64,000 nucleotides of DNA from Heterohyrax brucei. Taxonomy: Eukaryota > Chordata > Mammalia > Hyracoidea > Procaviidae. A program made the translations under genes and the position numbers. The first letter of the stretch is position 1, and every line of letters begins with the position of its first letter. This document shows, piece by piece, positions 1 to 11,220 of this stretch. The stretch spans positions 7,940,001-8,004,000 of the forward strand of contig CM053162.1 in NCBI GenBank assembly GCA_028571685.1, read 5' to 3'. Under the pieces are notes generated by a model, which ran no database searches, was not told the origin of the DNA, and saw nothing but the letters and a program-made list of their open reading frames with translations.

Positions 1-705
1 TAATGTCACCTGTTGATTTTGAAAAAATGGTCCTGTCCGACCATGACATATTCACTGCCAGGAACAAAAGGGGGCAGGGCTAGCTGTAATGAGTGTCACC
101 ACTATAGCAGGATTGGCCACAGGAACGGGAGGAATCGCTAGCTCCCTCACCTTGTTCCATAAACTGTCTGAAGCCCTTAACTCCAGCATGGAGAAAGTAG
201 CCAAAACTGTGCTCACGCTATAGGAGCAAATAAATTTCCTAGCCTTAGTAGTCCTCTAAAACCGAAGGGGTTTAGATCTTCTTCTAGCTGAATAAGGAGG
301 ACTGGGCCAGCCCCTAGAAGAGGGATGCTGTTATTTTCTTAGCCAGTCTAATGTAGTTGCCTCTAAGGTTGCAGAGATTTGCACCCCAATAGATCAATGA
401 CAACGTGAACTCACCTCTTCTTGGAACATCTGGCTTCCTGGCTCCCGTGGATCCTACCAGTCCTCTGGCCACTACTTGTTCTTTCCCTGATCACTGCAGT
501 GGGCCCCACCATCGTCCGTGCCATCGTCCGAGTCATTGAAAACACCTTAGTGACCCGAACCACCTCGCGGATCCTCGCCCTTCAAGGATATCACCAACTA
601 CAACAGACTGAGACTGAATGTGACATCCAACCCCGTTTTTCTCCCCTACTACATAGAGAAAAACGGGGAGTGTCAAGGGGGGGATACGAAGAGGAAACTA
701 GTTAA
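1..705 (+). pseudogene. Decayed ERV1 env gene, transmembrane-subunit end
   Basis: This is the 3' part of a gammaretrovirus-like envelope gene, entering the window from the left. One frame (position mod 3 = 2) gives the N-terminal helical zone at about 110-220 and the stretch resembling the immunosuppressive-type segment at about 245-290. That frame is broken by stops at 221, 257, 293 and 398. The paired cysteines of the CX6CC motif survive at 326-331, but the upstream cysteine position (305-307) is now glycine. The reading then shifts frame between 400 and 421. The membrane-spanning helix (start LPWILPVLWPLL, about 442-510) and a cytoplasmic tail remain open to the stop at 703-705, which lies inside the LTR as in gammaretroviruses. 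No functional envelope can be made. Family is assigned from motif order, not by database search. Confidence 0.85.
656..671 (+). other. ERV polypurine tract
   Basis: A purine-rich run (AGAAAAACGGGGAG) sits directly before the TG that opens the 3' LTR. This is the expected primer site for plus-strand synthesis of the provirus at the left edge. Confidence 0.7.
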
Positions 706-957
706 CTCCATCCCTGCCCCACCCACCCCCACGAGCCACCTCGCCTCTCTCCGGAACCAGACCAGTAAGATCCTCGCCATCCTACCTTCCGCATCCCCCA
801 GCCTCTCCATCCCCGCCTGCAACCAACCCCATAAAACACCCAACCCCCTGACACATGGTGCCAGCGCTTTGGAGAGCATTAACTCCCACTGGCCTGCTAG
901 CTAATAAACTGCCACTGCTTCTCTAGCGTAGAGGTACCAGCTCGTTTTTCCACATCA
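672..957 (+). mobile_element. ERV1 3' LTR
   Basis: This short LTR (about 285 bp) follows the polypurine tract and begins TGTCAAGG. A TATA-like ATAAAAC lies at 831-837 and an AATAAA polyadenylation signal at 903-908. The U3/R part is C-rich. The 3' end falls at one of the CA dinucleotides at 953-957. The matching 5' LTR and the target-site duplication lie outside the window, so neither age nor the exact end can be set. Confidence 0.75.
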
Positions 958-1578
958 GTATGAGCTAAAAAACGTTTGCGTATAGAATTAATTAGTAAGC
1001 AAGTTAAGAAGAAAGCTGCAAGATCTAGTAGAGCGCTGCACAAGGGTGACTGTGCAGAAATGTCTATGAAAGTCTTTTATCCTGGGTCTGCCATGACTGA
1101 CTTTTTTTTCTCAACATTTTAACACATCCAACACTGGACAGGCATGCATTATCTCACTGAATCGTTATAACACTCATATAGATATATTCACTCTATAGAT
1201 TAGAAATGCTTTTCATTACACAGTGAAGGCTATCATGGATTTCAGAGCTCCCAGTGCTTTCCCAACACCCACTCAACTGTCATATAATGATAAGTTTGAA
1301 AGTACCAGGAGCTGCTTCATGGCCTTTGAACCATCACTCACCTGTTCTGGGCCTTGATTTCCTCATTGGTTAAAAAAAGAAAAAGAAAATACTGGTAAAC
1401 TGTTCTCTAAAAACCTTGCACATTCTCTTGTTCCAAGGAATTTTAACAGCTTTCGTCTGAGAATGATTTGTACTTGGATTAACTAAGGTTAGATAAAGGA
1501 CTAAGATTGTCTGGTATCAGAGTGCCAGAGCTTCAGTCAGTTCATTCCTGATCAAACTCTTGCAGAGAAGTTACGCTC
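958..1578. other. Non-repetitive stretch, no gene seen
   Basis: No coding region or clear mobile element was recognised. A faint MIR-like segment (about 1130-1250, with an ATTATCTCACTGAATC-type core) may be present but is too diverged to assert. Confidence 0.4.
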
Positions 1579-1615
1579 TGTGTGTGTGTGTGTGTGTGTG
1601 TGCGTGCGTGCGCGC
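1579..1615. repeat. (TG)n/(CGTG)n microsatellite
   Basis: About twelve TG units run into TGCGTGCGTGCGCGC, an unbroken alternating purine-pyrimidine tract of about 37 bp. Such tracts can adopt left-handed Z-DNA. Confidence 0.95.
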
Positions 1616-1662
1616 TTGCGTGCCTTAGGTAAACAAGCAAACTAATTTCTTTAAACAGCTAA

Positions 1663-1702
1663 GAGTCAGATCCAGCTCGAAGGCACTTGGCTTGGCTGGC
1701 TT
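1663..1702 (+). repeat. Ultra-short AfroSINE/RTE-tail insertion (copy A)
   Basis: A 40-bp segment starts GAGTCAGATC and contains GGCACTTGGCTTGGCTGGC. It matches only the extreme 3' end shared by afrotherian RTE and AfroSINE, with a TTGGC-repeat tail. No longer SINE or LINE body is attached. Flanking duplications are not clear here. Confidence 0.6.
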
Positions 1703-2135
1703 AATACACAAATTCTTTTATGATGTTGGTTACCAACCCTGTGATGTGTCAGTATTCTCCCCTTCTTGACTTGGGTTTCCTGTTTCCATTGTCCAGCTTC
1801 CCTGTCCCCTCTTGCCTTCTTGTTCTTGCCTCTGGGAAAGTATGCCCATTTCGTCTCATGCATGATTGATAAATGTGTGTTATTGTTTGTTTTACAGGCT
1901 TGTCTAATCTTTGGCTGAAGGGTGAACCTCAGGAGTGATTTCAGTATCGTTACTGAGTTAAAAGGGTGCCTGCAGTCCAGTAAGTCGTATCATTTTTTGT
2001 GAGTTTGAGTTTTGTTCTGTCTTTTTCTTTAGCTCTGTCTGGAAACTTCTACTGTGATCCCTGTCAGAACAGTCAGTGGTAATAGTCATGCACTAGATAG
2101 TTGTGCTGGACTGTCTGGTGGAAGCTGTGGTAGCT

Positions 2136-2182
2136 GGGATCCAAGAATCCAAGAATCCTTTGGGATCCAAGAATCCTTTGGA
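2136..2182. repeat. Short local duplication inside the HAL1-like 3'UTR
   Basis: GGATCCAAGAATCC and AAGAATCCTTTG recur two to three times in about 45 bp. This looks like replication slippage within the element. Confidence 0.7.
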
Positions 2183-3678
2183 CTAGTCTTTTTTCTTATG
2201 TCTGTAATTTTATTCATTTGCCATTGCTCCAGACAGGATGGGACCAGTAGGCGTGTGATCTTAAACAGCTGCTCACAACTTTTTAAGACCCTAGACATCA
2301 CTCAAAAAAGTACGATGAAGAACATTTTCTTTATAAACTATATTATACCAGTTGCGCTAGATGTCCCCTGAGACCGTGGTCCCCAGTCCTCAGCATAGTG
2401 AAAGTCTGAATGTGTCTGAATCTTCTGTGACTTTGCCTTGGTTAAGTTACACTCATTTTGAACTAGTCTTTTGTTACTCGATGTCACCTTGACTTCTCTA
2501 TTTGAAAGTTCTATGCCTATACTGTTTATTTCCCACTTTTATTATTGTAACACTGTTGTCATTTATAGCTTGACATCTCTGGTTCTGTTTTGTACCTCTT
2601 TTAGCTTTGTTTGATACCAGAAAGTCCTTTACCTACGTAGGTACTTGGCTGATGCTGTCCTGTGCTCTGAATTCAGGTTGTTGTCTACTGCTGCTATTTC
2701 TCGAACTCAAAGGCTCCCTTAAATAATTCATGTAATTTGGGTTTGGTTTTATGTATTCCCTTAATTTCCATTTTCTGGAAATGTCTTAATTTTGCCGTCA
2801 TATTTTAGTAAGAATTCTGTAGGATATATTATTTTTAGTTGGCATTTTTTTCTTTCAAGATTTTATATATGTTGTCTCATCACTTTGTTGCCTACAAGGT
2901 TTCTCTTGACTAAACAGAGCTTAGATATATCCTTTCCTCTGTGTACATGATTTTTCACTTCTCTCCAGCCAGTTTCAGGAGTCTTTCTTTGTCTCATTTT
3001 GGCTAGCGTAGTTATGAAATATCTTGTGACTTTTATTTGGGGTCTATCCTATGTGGGGTTCATTGAGTATCTTAGATGGTCTACTTGCCATCTTTCATGA
3101 TGTTAGGAAGCTTTCTGTCAGCCAATCTTCAAGGATTCTCTCAGTGTTTTTTATTTTTCCTCCATGTTGTGAAACTCTGATCACATACAATGTTTGATTG
3201 TGTCCCACATAGTTCTTAGGTTTTCTTCATTCTTTACTCTAATTTGTCCTCTAAAAAGTTGTACCTAAAGATTTTTCATCAGTTTCACTATTTCTGCCTT
3301 CTATTGTTTCAAAATTGCTCCTAAAGCTTTCTATTGCATTGTGATTTCTGAAATCTTGTTATCTTTTGAATTTCTAGTTATTGTTTCTGTATGATTTATA
3401 ATTGTTTAAATGTTCTGATATTTTATTATTGTATTATTTTCCTGAATTCTTCCATTGATTGTCTGCGTTTTCCCTAATTTTGTCTGCATCTTCCATGATT
3501 TTGTCTATTTTTTTCCTTAGTTTTGTCTGTGTTTTCCTAATCTCTTGGAGAGCTCTTGATAATATTAGAATTTTGAATTTCCTATCAGGTAGTTATAGTG
3601 TTTTTTTTTTTCACTTCTGGAGGATCATTGGTGTTTCATTTTGGTCACTTATTAAAGTAACCCTGGCCTTTTTAAAGG

Positions 3679-3716
3679 TAGATAGATAGATAAATACATA
3701 GATAGATACATAGATA
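3679..3716. repeat. (GATA)n imperfect microsatellite
   Basis: GATA/CATA units repeat over about 38 bp inside the 5'UTR part of the HAL1-like element. Confidence 0.9.
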
Positions 3717-4428
3717 TTGTCTGCTGCCTCTGCGGTGTTCTTTTATTGATTATAGCTTTGTTTGTTTCAACAGGTTGTTTCAGTTTGTTTTATTTAGTTA
3801 TGTCTGGGTGGGCAGGTTGGGCATGTTCTGTTGCTTGCTATTTTGTGGACATGATAGTTCTCACAAACTTTTCCAGGTGAGTAGGGCTGGTTGCTCAGCT
3901 GTAGTGCAGCAGGGCATGTACTAGGGTTGGGGAGAAATGACAATGGGTCATTTGTGACATGAACTGGAGCTAGTGGGGTAAATCAGGAGCCAGTGCAATG
4001 GGATGGGTTGTAGGGGTCCAGAGGTCCGTGCAAATACTGCCTGGAGGGTAGCATTTGGCATATGGTACAGACACACAGGAGGAAGGAGAGACAATGTGAT
4101 GTGCAAAGTGGGAACTCTGTCTCCTGTTGGAAGCTCTGTGAAATGGCATTCTTATATCCTTGTTAGGGGTCATTGGTAACTATGCTCAAAGATGGTGAAT
4201 CCAGACTGAATTAACTGGGGGGACTTCTATTCTGTAGTTCGGCTTCTGTTCTCTCTAAAGTGTCTTACTCCATTTGGTGCTCAACTGAGTTCTTTATTCC
4301 TTCATTTGGTACTCAGGGTACTAGGATTGATGCTTGTGTCTGTCTTACTTAATTTTTTGGTTCTTCGCTGCAGAGGGAGGGATGGTATGGGGCTTCTGTT
4401 TATGGTACCATGTTGGCTCTGCCTCAGA

Positions 4429-5160
4429 AAATTTGCTTTTATATCCAGATGTGCTGAACCAGAATCTACGTTTCAACAAGCTTCTCAGGTAATTCTTAGG
4501 TATAATAAATTCTGAGGACTACTGCTGTATTAGTGGTTCCCAGAACTGATCCCTAACTGACAGCACTTGCATGGCCTGGGGACTTGTTAGAAATATAAAT
4601 TCTCAGCAGGGATTCAAACCAGAATGAACTGGTTCAAAGTCCTGGAGAGCATACAGCAAGCTTAAAGCTACCTGTGAGTCTCACTGGGGAAAGGAAATAA
4701 AACCCAAATAAAGTCGAGTTTCAAATCTGCAGTGTTATTAGAATTAATGTTGGTCCACTAAGTCTTTTCAAAGTTAACAAGCTATTGCTAGTGTTGAATT
4801 TCAAGAGGAATTTAGTGTCTCATATGTAATAGAGAAGATGCTTTGGAATGATCTGAAGAGGGAAGGCTCAGGGACACTAAGTGTAAAGATAAATTCCACT
4901 AATGATCACTGCCATAGACCACATTTGGATGTTTGAACTTCTACCACCATAAAAGATCACAAAACCACCAGAAATAAAGTGGGACCTGGCTACCATCTCT
5001 ACCTTCTGCTTGTAACAGATACAAGGTTACACAGTGAAGGTCTCCTTAATCAGACTTATAAAGGTCAGGGTCTTGGGTAGTACCCTCTTGAGTGAAGTAT
5101 CACAGAGACAGATGGTAGGGTTTAGTGAACTAAGTGTGAAAACAAATTCAACTGCATTGT
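4429..5160. other. Unique stretch, nothing recognised
   Basis: No coding potential, RNA gene or identifiable repeat was seen. Confidence 0.4.
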
Positions 5161-5162
5161 GG

Positions 5163-5305
5163 TAGACCGCTGTTAGTTACTGTTGAGTTGACTCCAACTC
5201 ATGGTGATCTCATATAGAACAGAATAAAATATTGTCCAGCCCTGCACCATCCTCATGATTGTTGGGATGTCTGAGCCCACTAGGGTATGGAAATGGTGTG
5301 CAAAT
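5163..5305 (-). mobile_element. RTE LINE 3'-end fragment, antisense
   Basis: The order CTGTTGAGTTGACTCCAACTC, then CCAGCCCTGCACCATCCTCA, then TGAGCCCACT matches the start of the two larger antisense RTE copies at 12666 and 56440. Only the 3' end is present. Confidence 0.65.
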
Positions 5306-5373
5306 CTATTCATTAAAAAGTTGAAACTGTCCTAGAGATATGTTAGATAGCCTAAGGAGACAGTAAAATGGTA

Positions 5374-5560
5374 GCTCACTTTTGTTGATCATACACTATG
5401 TGCTAGAAACTGTTCTCAGCACTTTACAAGTGTTATTTAATTTATTCCCCTTGATATCGTTATCTTGCATATGAGGAAACTGGGGTACAGTTGTTCAAGG
5501 ACACAAAGGTAACAGGGATGGAGCTAGAATTTGCATCAAGGCAGTGAGTTTACACTTTCA
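5374..5560 (+). mobile_element. MIR SINE, sense
   Basis: MIR-type order is seen: CACTATGTGCTAGAAACTGT, TCTCAGCACTTTACAAGTG, a TGAGGAAACTGGGGTACAG block and an ACACAAAGGTAACAGGGATGG block. It is old and diverged. Confidence 0.8.
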
Positions 5561-5594
5561 TAAATACGTGCTGCTGTATCAGTAGGTCTAAAAA

Positions 5595-5757
5595 TACCAC
5601 AGCTGTTGCCTTTGAGTTGATTCTGACTCGTAGTGATCTTATAGGACAGTAGAGAACTGTCACAAAGGGTTTCCAAGGAGTGTCTCATGGATTTGTACTG
5701 CCAATCTTTCCATTATCACATGTAGCTCTAAACTACTAAGCCACCAGATTTCCCCTC
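5595..5757 (-). mobile_element. AfroSINE, antisense
   Basis: The complement of the AfroSINE body is visible: GAGTTGATTCTGACTCGTAG, then GGGTTTCCAAGGAGTG, then CTAAGCCACCAGATTTCC at the tRNA-like head. It is diverged. Confidence 0.8.
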
Positions 5758-8404
5758 AATATATCCAGACAGTTAAGAAAGTCACATGAGATCCTGGGAT
5801 GCTCACATAGGAGTACTCAGATAGCATACAGAGACCATCAGGGAGTCACTTTACAATGTTCAGATCCCTGCATGTCTGTTGTGTCTACTGCTGTAACTTG
5901 GAGGATAACAGGACTCTCTCCCAGAGGTCCTTGGCGGGTGGGAATTGAGTTTCATTCCTTCCTGTTTTCCTAGCACTTAACAGAGTCTTTTCACACAGTA
6001 GCTTGAAAGAATAAACATGTTTAGAGCTGGGCTCTGTATCTTAAAAAGGACATGAAAAATTTGTACAGAGGTCATGGGGTAATAATACAAGGGTGGTTAA
6101 TAAGCAACTAAACCTATAAGAAGAGTTAAGAGTGAAATGTAAGCTTTTTTTTTTTTTTTTTCAAGCTGAAGACAAAAGCAACAGGAGATATAAGAATTGT
6201 TTGTATCCTCAGGTTTTCATACAGAGGCTTGATCCACTTGATAAATTTTTTTGATTACTCTGTCAGGCACTGGGCTGCCCACCAGGAGTAACTTTAGGCA
6301 GCACTGTCCTTCTTCTCTTGGGCATACTACCTACAAAAAACTGGTTGTTTATCACCTTCCCTGTGTGCTTTTCACAGAACTAAATGTCAGCTTTGAGGAC
6401 TAAGAAATTTCCTAGGCTTGGAATTTAATGAAGAATGGGAAGGGTTACCAGGAACTGTCATGGTTTTCTCAAGATCTCTAAAGACAGGAAAATTTAGGAC
6501 TACCTGCTCTACCAACACAGGAGTGAAATCAGCCCATTCTCTATCAAAGAAAAATGGCCAGTGGAATCAGTTAAGTTAGTTTAAATTTTATTCTGTCCTT
6601 TCCAACAGTTTTTACTGAAACCTAAGGGCTGTGGGGGCTGGGGACTGTTTTGGGGGCTGGTGGAAACTGGGGTGAGGTCAGAAACAAAGACACAGAGAGA
6701 GGACAAGGATTTCTGGCCCCATTCTGACTAGAATAGCTTTGCATCTTTTTCAGTATTGAATTCAACACACAATTTCTCTGGTGAGAAAAGGACCCTGCTA
6801 CTTTATACAAATAGACACAACTGGATTAAAAAGTAGTGGTTTCTGATTTTGCCTTGTGTCTGTCATTCCCTCTTAAGCACTTATGGGAACTATGAGAGGA
6901 AATAAAGCACCTCTCCCTCCTCCCGAGATGAGGGAGATTGTAATGAGAAATTAGCTGCTATATTGATCTAAAACAAAACATTCCTGTATGCAAATGTGTG
7001 ACGAACCATCACTATTTGGGCAAAAGGGAAGAAACTGGCCTCATCTGACAAAGAAGTAGAAGTTCAATAGATATAGCCTTAGAGAAGGAGAAGAATCGGT
7101 AGATCTAGGATGAAAGTATAAGTTCTTAGAGGCAGTCTTGGCATAAGAAGACTCTACTAAGAAGCAGCAATCCTGGAGGTAGGGTCCGTCTGTGTTTCTA
7201 GACTGATGAAGAGACAGAGATATCGTAAAAGCATTCAGCTCAAAAGCAGGAAAGTTGGTTTCAAATTCTGGTTTCTCTACTTCATGGCCATGACAGTGCT
7301 GGTGTTTTAAAACGGCCCTCAAGACTATTTCCCTATTAATAAACTGGGAATGCCTCATGGGTATTAGCTTACAGCATAAGTGAAAGCATCTAGTACAGGC
7401 TCAGAACATTTTAGTTTACAGAATTTTGAAACAAACCAAACAAGCAAACAAAATGCAGGGAGTCATTAGTGGAAGAACACATCTCTGCCTTCCAGAAGAA
7501 TCTTCTTTAACGGAAAGAGATGAGATATAAAACTGGCATGCAGAGCAGTGGGTGAATGCCAAATGTGGTTGGGAAATAGGTAGCAGTAGGGCAGAAGACG
7601 TTCCGGAAGAGCTGACATTGACGAACAGGATTTGTTCAGAAACACAGAAGGAGCCTATATGAGGGAAAAAGGTGGAACAGAGGGCCTGGCTCAGCATCAT
7701 GGGAACCATCAGTCCATCTGTCAGTCAGTCTGTCAATCACACTATACCAGCAGAAGGGCAAGCTCAGGCTCTGGGAGAGTAGGGCTCAGGGCTGGCAGTG
7801 AGTGATGGGCTTAGGTTCTACGGTCACTTTCCAGAGATGGCAGGAGAAAAGTGATGGAAGGCTCTGGGAGGGCTGGTGGTTCCAGCTGACAAGATGTTAG
7901 AGCAGTGAATAAGAAATACAAAGGCAGGAGAGGAAGAAATCCATGATAAATCCATCTTTCACAAGTGGTGGAGACAGATAAACTCTCCTAGATGTTAATG
8001 ATGGCCTTTATCTCCTTCAGTTTTTCAGGTGCATTGAAAGTGACAAGATGGCATTTTCCCTCCCCGCTCTGCCCCTTTGCTCCAGACTGCCTGCCCTTTC
8101 CAAGGGTCTTACTCTTGCTTTTGGGGGGTTCATGCCCATAGACATGGGAAACTATGATTAAGAATGCTCATTTTGGCAAGAATATGAACTTACTGCAGGG
8201 AGGGCTTCTCCATGGACAAGCTCAGCTCTGGCAGTGTATACACATTCTGGAATGCTGTCCCACTGTTGACACAAGTCACAAGCCTTTCTTATTTCCTCCT
8301 TTGTACTCTTCTTCTTTTCATGTTTTCCATAAGTGCTTATAATTTAGCTTCTACAAAAGAGATAAGTTTATATCTGTGGTGTTTGTTTTACGTGTAAGGT
8401 AATG
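5758..8404. other. Mostly unique stretch
   Basis: No gene was recognised. It contains a poly-T run at about 6146-6163, a G-rich patch at 6627-6678 and a possible MIR remnant at about 7215-7415. Open frames here are short and show no protein family signature. Confidence 0.4.
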
Positions 8405-8530
8405 CTTCACATAGTTAAGAAATACTTTTCACACATATTGTCCTATTTAATCTTTCTGGGTGCCCTATGAGGTACTTATGTCTTGTATTGATGAGAAATC
8501 TAAGATTTTGAGCATGTAAGTGTTATAAAT
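8405..8530 (+). mobile_element. MIR-like remnant, sense
   Basis: CACACATATTGTCCTATTTA followed by TGCCCTATGAGGTACTTATG resembles the central to 3' part of MIR. Confidence 0.5.
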
Positions 8531-9565
8531 ACAGTTAGGCTGCAAACAATATAATCCTCCTGCCTGCCCCCCCAACAGCTATAATAAATACAATGTACAT
8601 TTACATTTCTATTGCATTTTGAATATAGTTTGGAAGTAGGCAGACCAGGGATGCTGTGTATGTAGGCTTTACAAGATTGCTATCAATTCAGGATTCTTCA
8701 GGTCACTATACCTGCATCATTTTTATTGTCATCCTCATTCAAATGGGTGTGATGGCAGCTCCAGACATTTTATAAATTATGTTTATAGTCAGTCAACAGG
8801 ATAGGGAGACGGACTAAGATGGGGCCCTATTTTATATCACTTCCATTTTCAGATCCTGGACTGGAACTCTGCCATATAGCCATAGCTTCAAAGGGGACAG
8901 GAAAACACTGTTGCCGTGCTCTACCTAGAAACAGAACTTGTACAACAGGAGAAGAAGTGAAGAGCAGACTTTGGGTTGAGTGGCTATTAGTATCTGACAC
9001 GTGTGACTCACTCAGGGTCACAGATCAGCAAGAGAAAGAACCTATCAGGTCTTTGATTTAAGGTTCACTATTCTTTTCTGGGCACGGAGCAGCACAAAAG
9101 GGACATGCTGGACACCAGCAGAGCCCTGTTACAATTACTGCCCTGAAGGACTGTTTAGTCTTCGAGTAATTTAACTTATAGAATATTTCATAAATGTTAA
9201 ACAGTGTATGACTATCTAAAGAAGGAACACGTACAGTAAATGTATTTGGAATTGGAAAGAAAGGAATGTTTGCACATGGACTGGAGCTGCCAAGGAAGTT
9301 TCAACAGGTGGTGGTTTGAGGCTGACTTTGAGGGCTAGATTACTTGAATACTTAGAGCATGTGGTCTCTTTGATGGGAAACTTGTTGCAGAAGTCAGTTT
9401 CTTATCTTTGGAGGGCAATGTGATTCAATGCCTGAGCTGCTGGTCTACTGGATCTCTGATCTAAGATTCAATAAACAAACCTTTCTTCTGTACATGCATT
9501 GTGGAAACATGTCACTGTTGTAACAACTCTTACTCACAAATTCTTCCTGTAGGACTGACTACAGG
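8531..9565. other. Unique stretch, nothing recognised
   Basis: No convincing coding region or repeat was seen; the overlapping short frames on both strands at 8819-9061 lack any family signature. Confidence 0.4.
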
Positions 9566-9785
9566 ATGAACAACATTTAAGTGTTCTAAGCCTTTGGCAT
9601 ATATTAAATTACTTATCCCTCCCAAGAGCCCTATAAGGTCAAAATTATGATTCCATTTTACAGCCTAGGAAACTGCAGCTTAGAGAGGTTTAGTGAGTTG
9701 CCCACTATCAGGTATTTGGTAAGCATCAGAGCTAATGTTTGAATTCAGACCCTGATTTCAGCATCTGTATTTTCAACCATGATGT
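9566..9785 (+). mobile_element. MIR SINE, sense
   Basis: MIR-type blocks appear in order: TTCTAAGCC, AAATTACTTATCCCTCCCAA, CCTATAAGGTCAAAATTATG, ATTTTACAGCCTAGGAAACTG and AGAGAGGTTTAGTGAGTTGCC. Confidence 0.8.
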
Positions 9786-10461
9786 TCACATAACATTGTC
9801 TATGGCAATGCCAGTCTTTGGAGCTGATAGCTTTATAGCTGCAGACTGAAAATTATTCATACTGTGCAAGTAGTTCCAAGGAAAACAAGGAGTCATTTAT
9901 GAGGGTTCACGTAGAGCCAAGGTCTCAAATTATCCTGAACATGAGAGTTTCTTTTGTTTGTTATGGATAGGCTTATTGTGTCCAAGATTTTTTTCCTAAT
10001 TTCTCTGATTCTAAAAACAAGTATGAGTAAGGTGAGGCACAGAGATTTGGTCAAGTCTTTGGGCCTTCTTTGGCCTTTGTTACTGCATCTAGGTGCTTTC
10101 ATAACTTTACATTTTAGTTCTACAGTGCTATGCTATACAGTACTAACACTTAAGCCCTTTCTAATCATTTACCTTCTTTCAAAATTGTCTTTTCGCATCT
10201 CTAAAATTTAGAAGCTGGGGCATTCCAGGATGGTAGCATCAGTCGTCTTCTCTGCCTGCAGAGCTGCAGATCTCACTGCATAGCTCTTGAGTCAGTAGTG
10301 CTCAAAGGATCTGGTTTACATTTTCTGCATCCTGACACAGCTCTTTAAAGACCCTCTACATTCCTTCAGCAATTTTCAAAAGCACCTACTACTGCTTTGT
10401 TTTGGAGACATAATAGCAAATCAGATGACAGTTGGCCTTAGACAGTGTTACAGTTGGGATT
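9786..10461. other. Unique stretch, nothing recognised
   Basis: Two overlapping open frames on opposite strands (9893-10211) have no recognisable domain and are probably chance. Confidence 0.4.
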
Positions 10462-10990
10462 TGTCTTAATTATCTAGTGCTGTCATAACAGAAGTACCAC
10501 AAGTAGATAGATGGCTTTAACAAGGAGAAATTTATTCTCTCATGACCTGGGAAGCTAAAAGTCTAAATGCAGGGTACCAGCTTCAGGTGAAGTCTTTCTC
10601 TTTCTGTCAGCATAGTTCCGGTGAAAAATCTTGTCATCAATTTTCCCCTTGTCTAAGAGCTTCTCAGCATTGGGACCCAGGGTCCAAAGGATGCTCTATT
10701 CTCTTGGTTCTTGTTTCTTGGTGCTGTGAGGTCACACTGTCTCTCTGCTGCCTTCTGTCTTTTATATTTTAAAAGAGTGACTTAAAATAAAACTTAATCT
10801 TGTAAACTGAGTCCTGCCTCATTAACATAACTGCTAATAATCCCATTTCATTAACTTCATAGAGGTAAGAATTATAGCACACAGGAAAATCACATCAGAT
10901 GACAAAATGGTGGCCAATCACGTAATACTGGGAATCATGGCCTAGCCATGTTGACACACATGTTGGGGGTGTACAATTCAGTCTACAACA
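10462..10990 (-). mobile_element. Solo MaLR-type (ERVL-related) LTR, antisense
   Basis: The 529-bp segment runs from TGTCTTAATTATCTAGTGCT to GTACAATTCAGTCTACAACA, i.e. TG...CA on the minus strand. Its minus-strand start (TGTTGTAGACTGAATTGTAC) is related to the LTR start at 26782. There is no internal region, so it is a solo LTR left by LTR-LTR recombination. The 5-bp flanks (GGATT and GGGTT) match at four of five bases, consistent with an old 5-bp target-site duplication. Confidence 0.75.
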
Positions 10991-11032
10991 GGGTTCTTCA
11001 CCTGAGGTCCCTGGATGGTTTTCAATGGATTT

Positions 11033-11220
11033 ATAACAAATGGTTAATGCACTAAGCTCTTAACCAAAAGGTTGGTGGCTGAGTCCTCTCAGAAGCACCT
11101 TGGAAGAAAGGCCTAGAGATCCACATCTGAAAAATCAGTCACTGAATAACCTACAGAACATCTCTCTACTCTGACACATATGAGATCATCATGAATTAGA
11201 ATGGAATTGATAAGTCACTG
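11033..11220 (+). mobile_element. AfroSINE, sense
   Basis: The head reads GGTTAATGCACTAAGCTCTT, followed by ACCAAAAGGTTGGTGGCTGA, then the 3' block CTCTACTCTGACACATATGA and GAATTAGAATGGAATTGATA. Confidence 0.75.

Larger units (their letters stand above)
1890..4428 (-). mobile_element. HAL1-like element (L1 relative lacking ORF2), antisense
   Basis: Read on the minus strand, the element has an L1-type 5' terminus near 4428 (complement CTGAGGCAGAGCCAACATGG), a 5'UTR (about 3750-4420) and an ORF1-like zone (about 2640-3700). It then passes directly into an L1-type 3'UTR (about 1890-2400). No endonuclease or reverse-transcriptase sequence lies between. Its length, about 2.5 kb, and its organisation fit the half-L1 (HAL1) class, which depends on L1 ORF2 protein in trans. 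All frames are heavily broken. The alternative is an ordinary old L1 that lost ORF2 by deletion. Confidence 0.6.
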
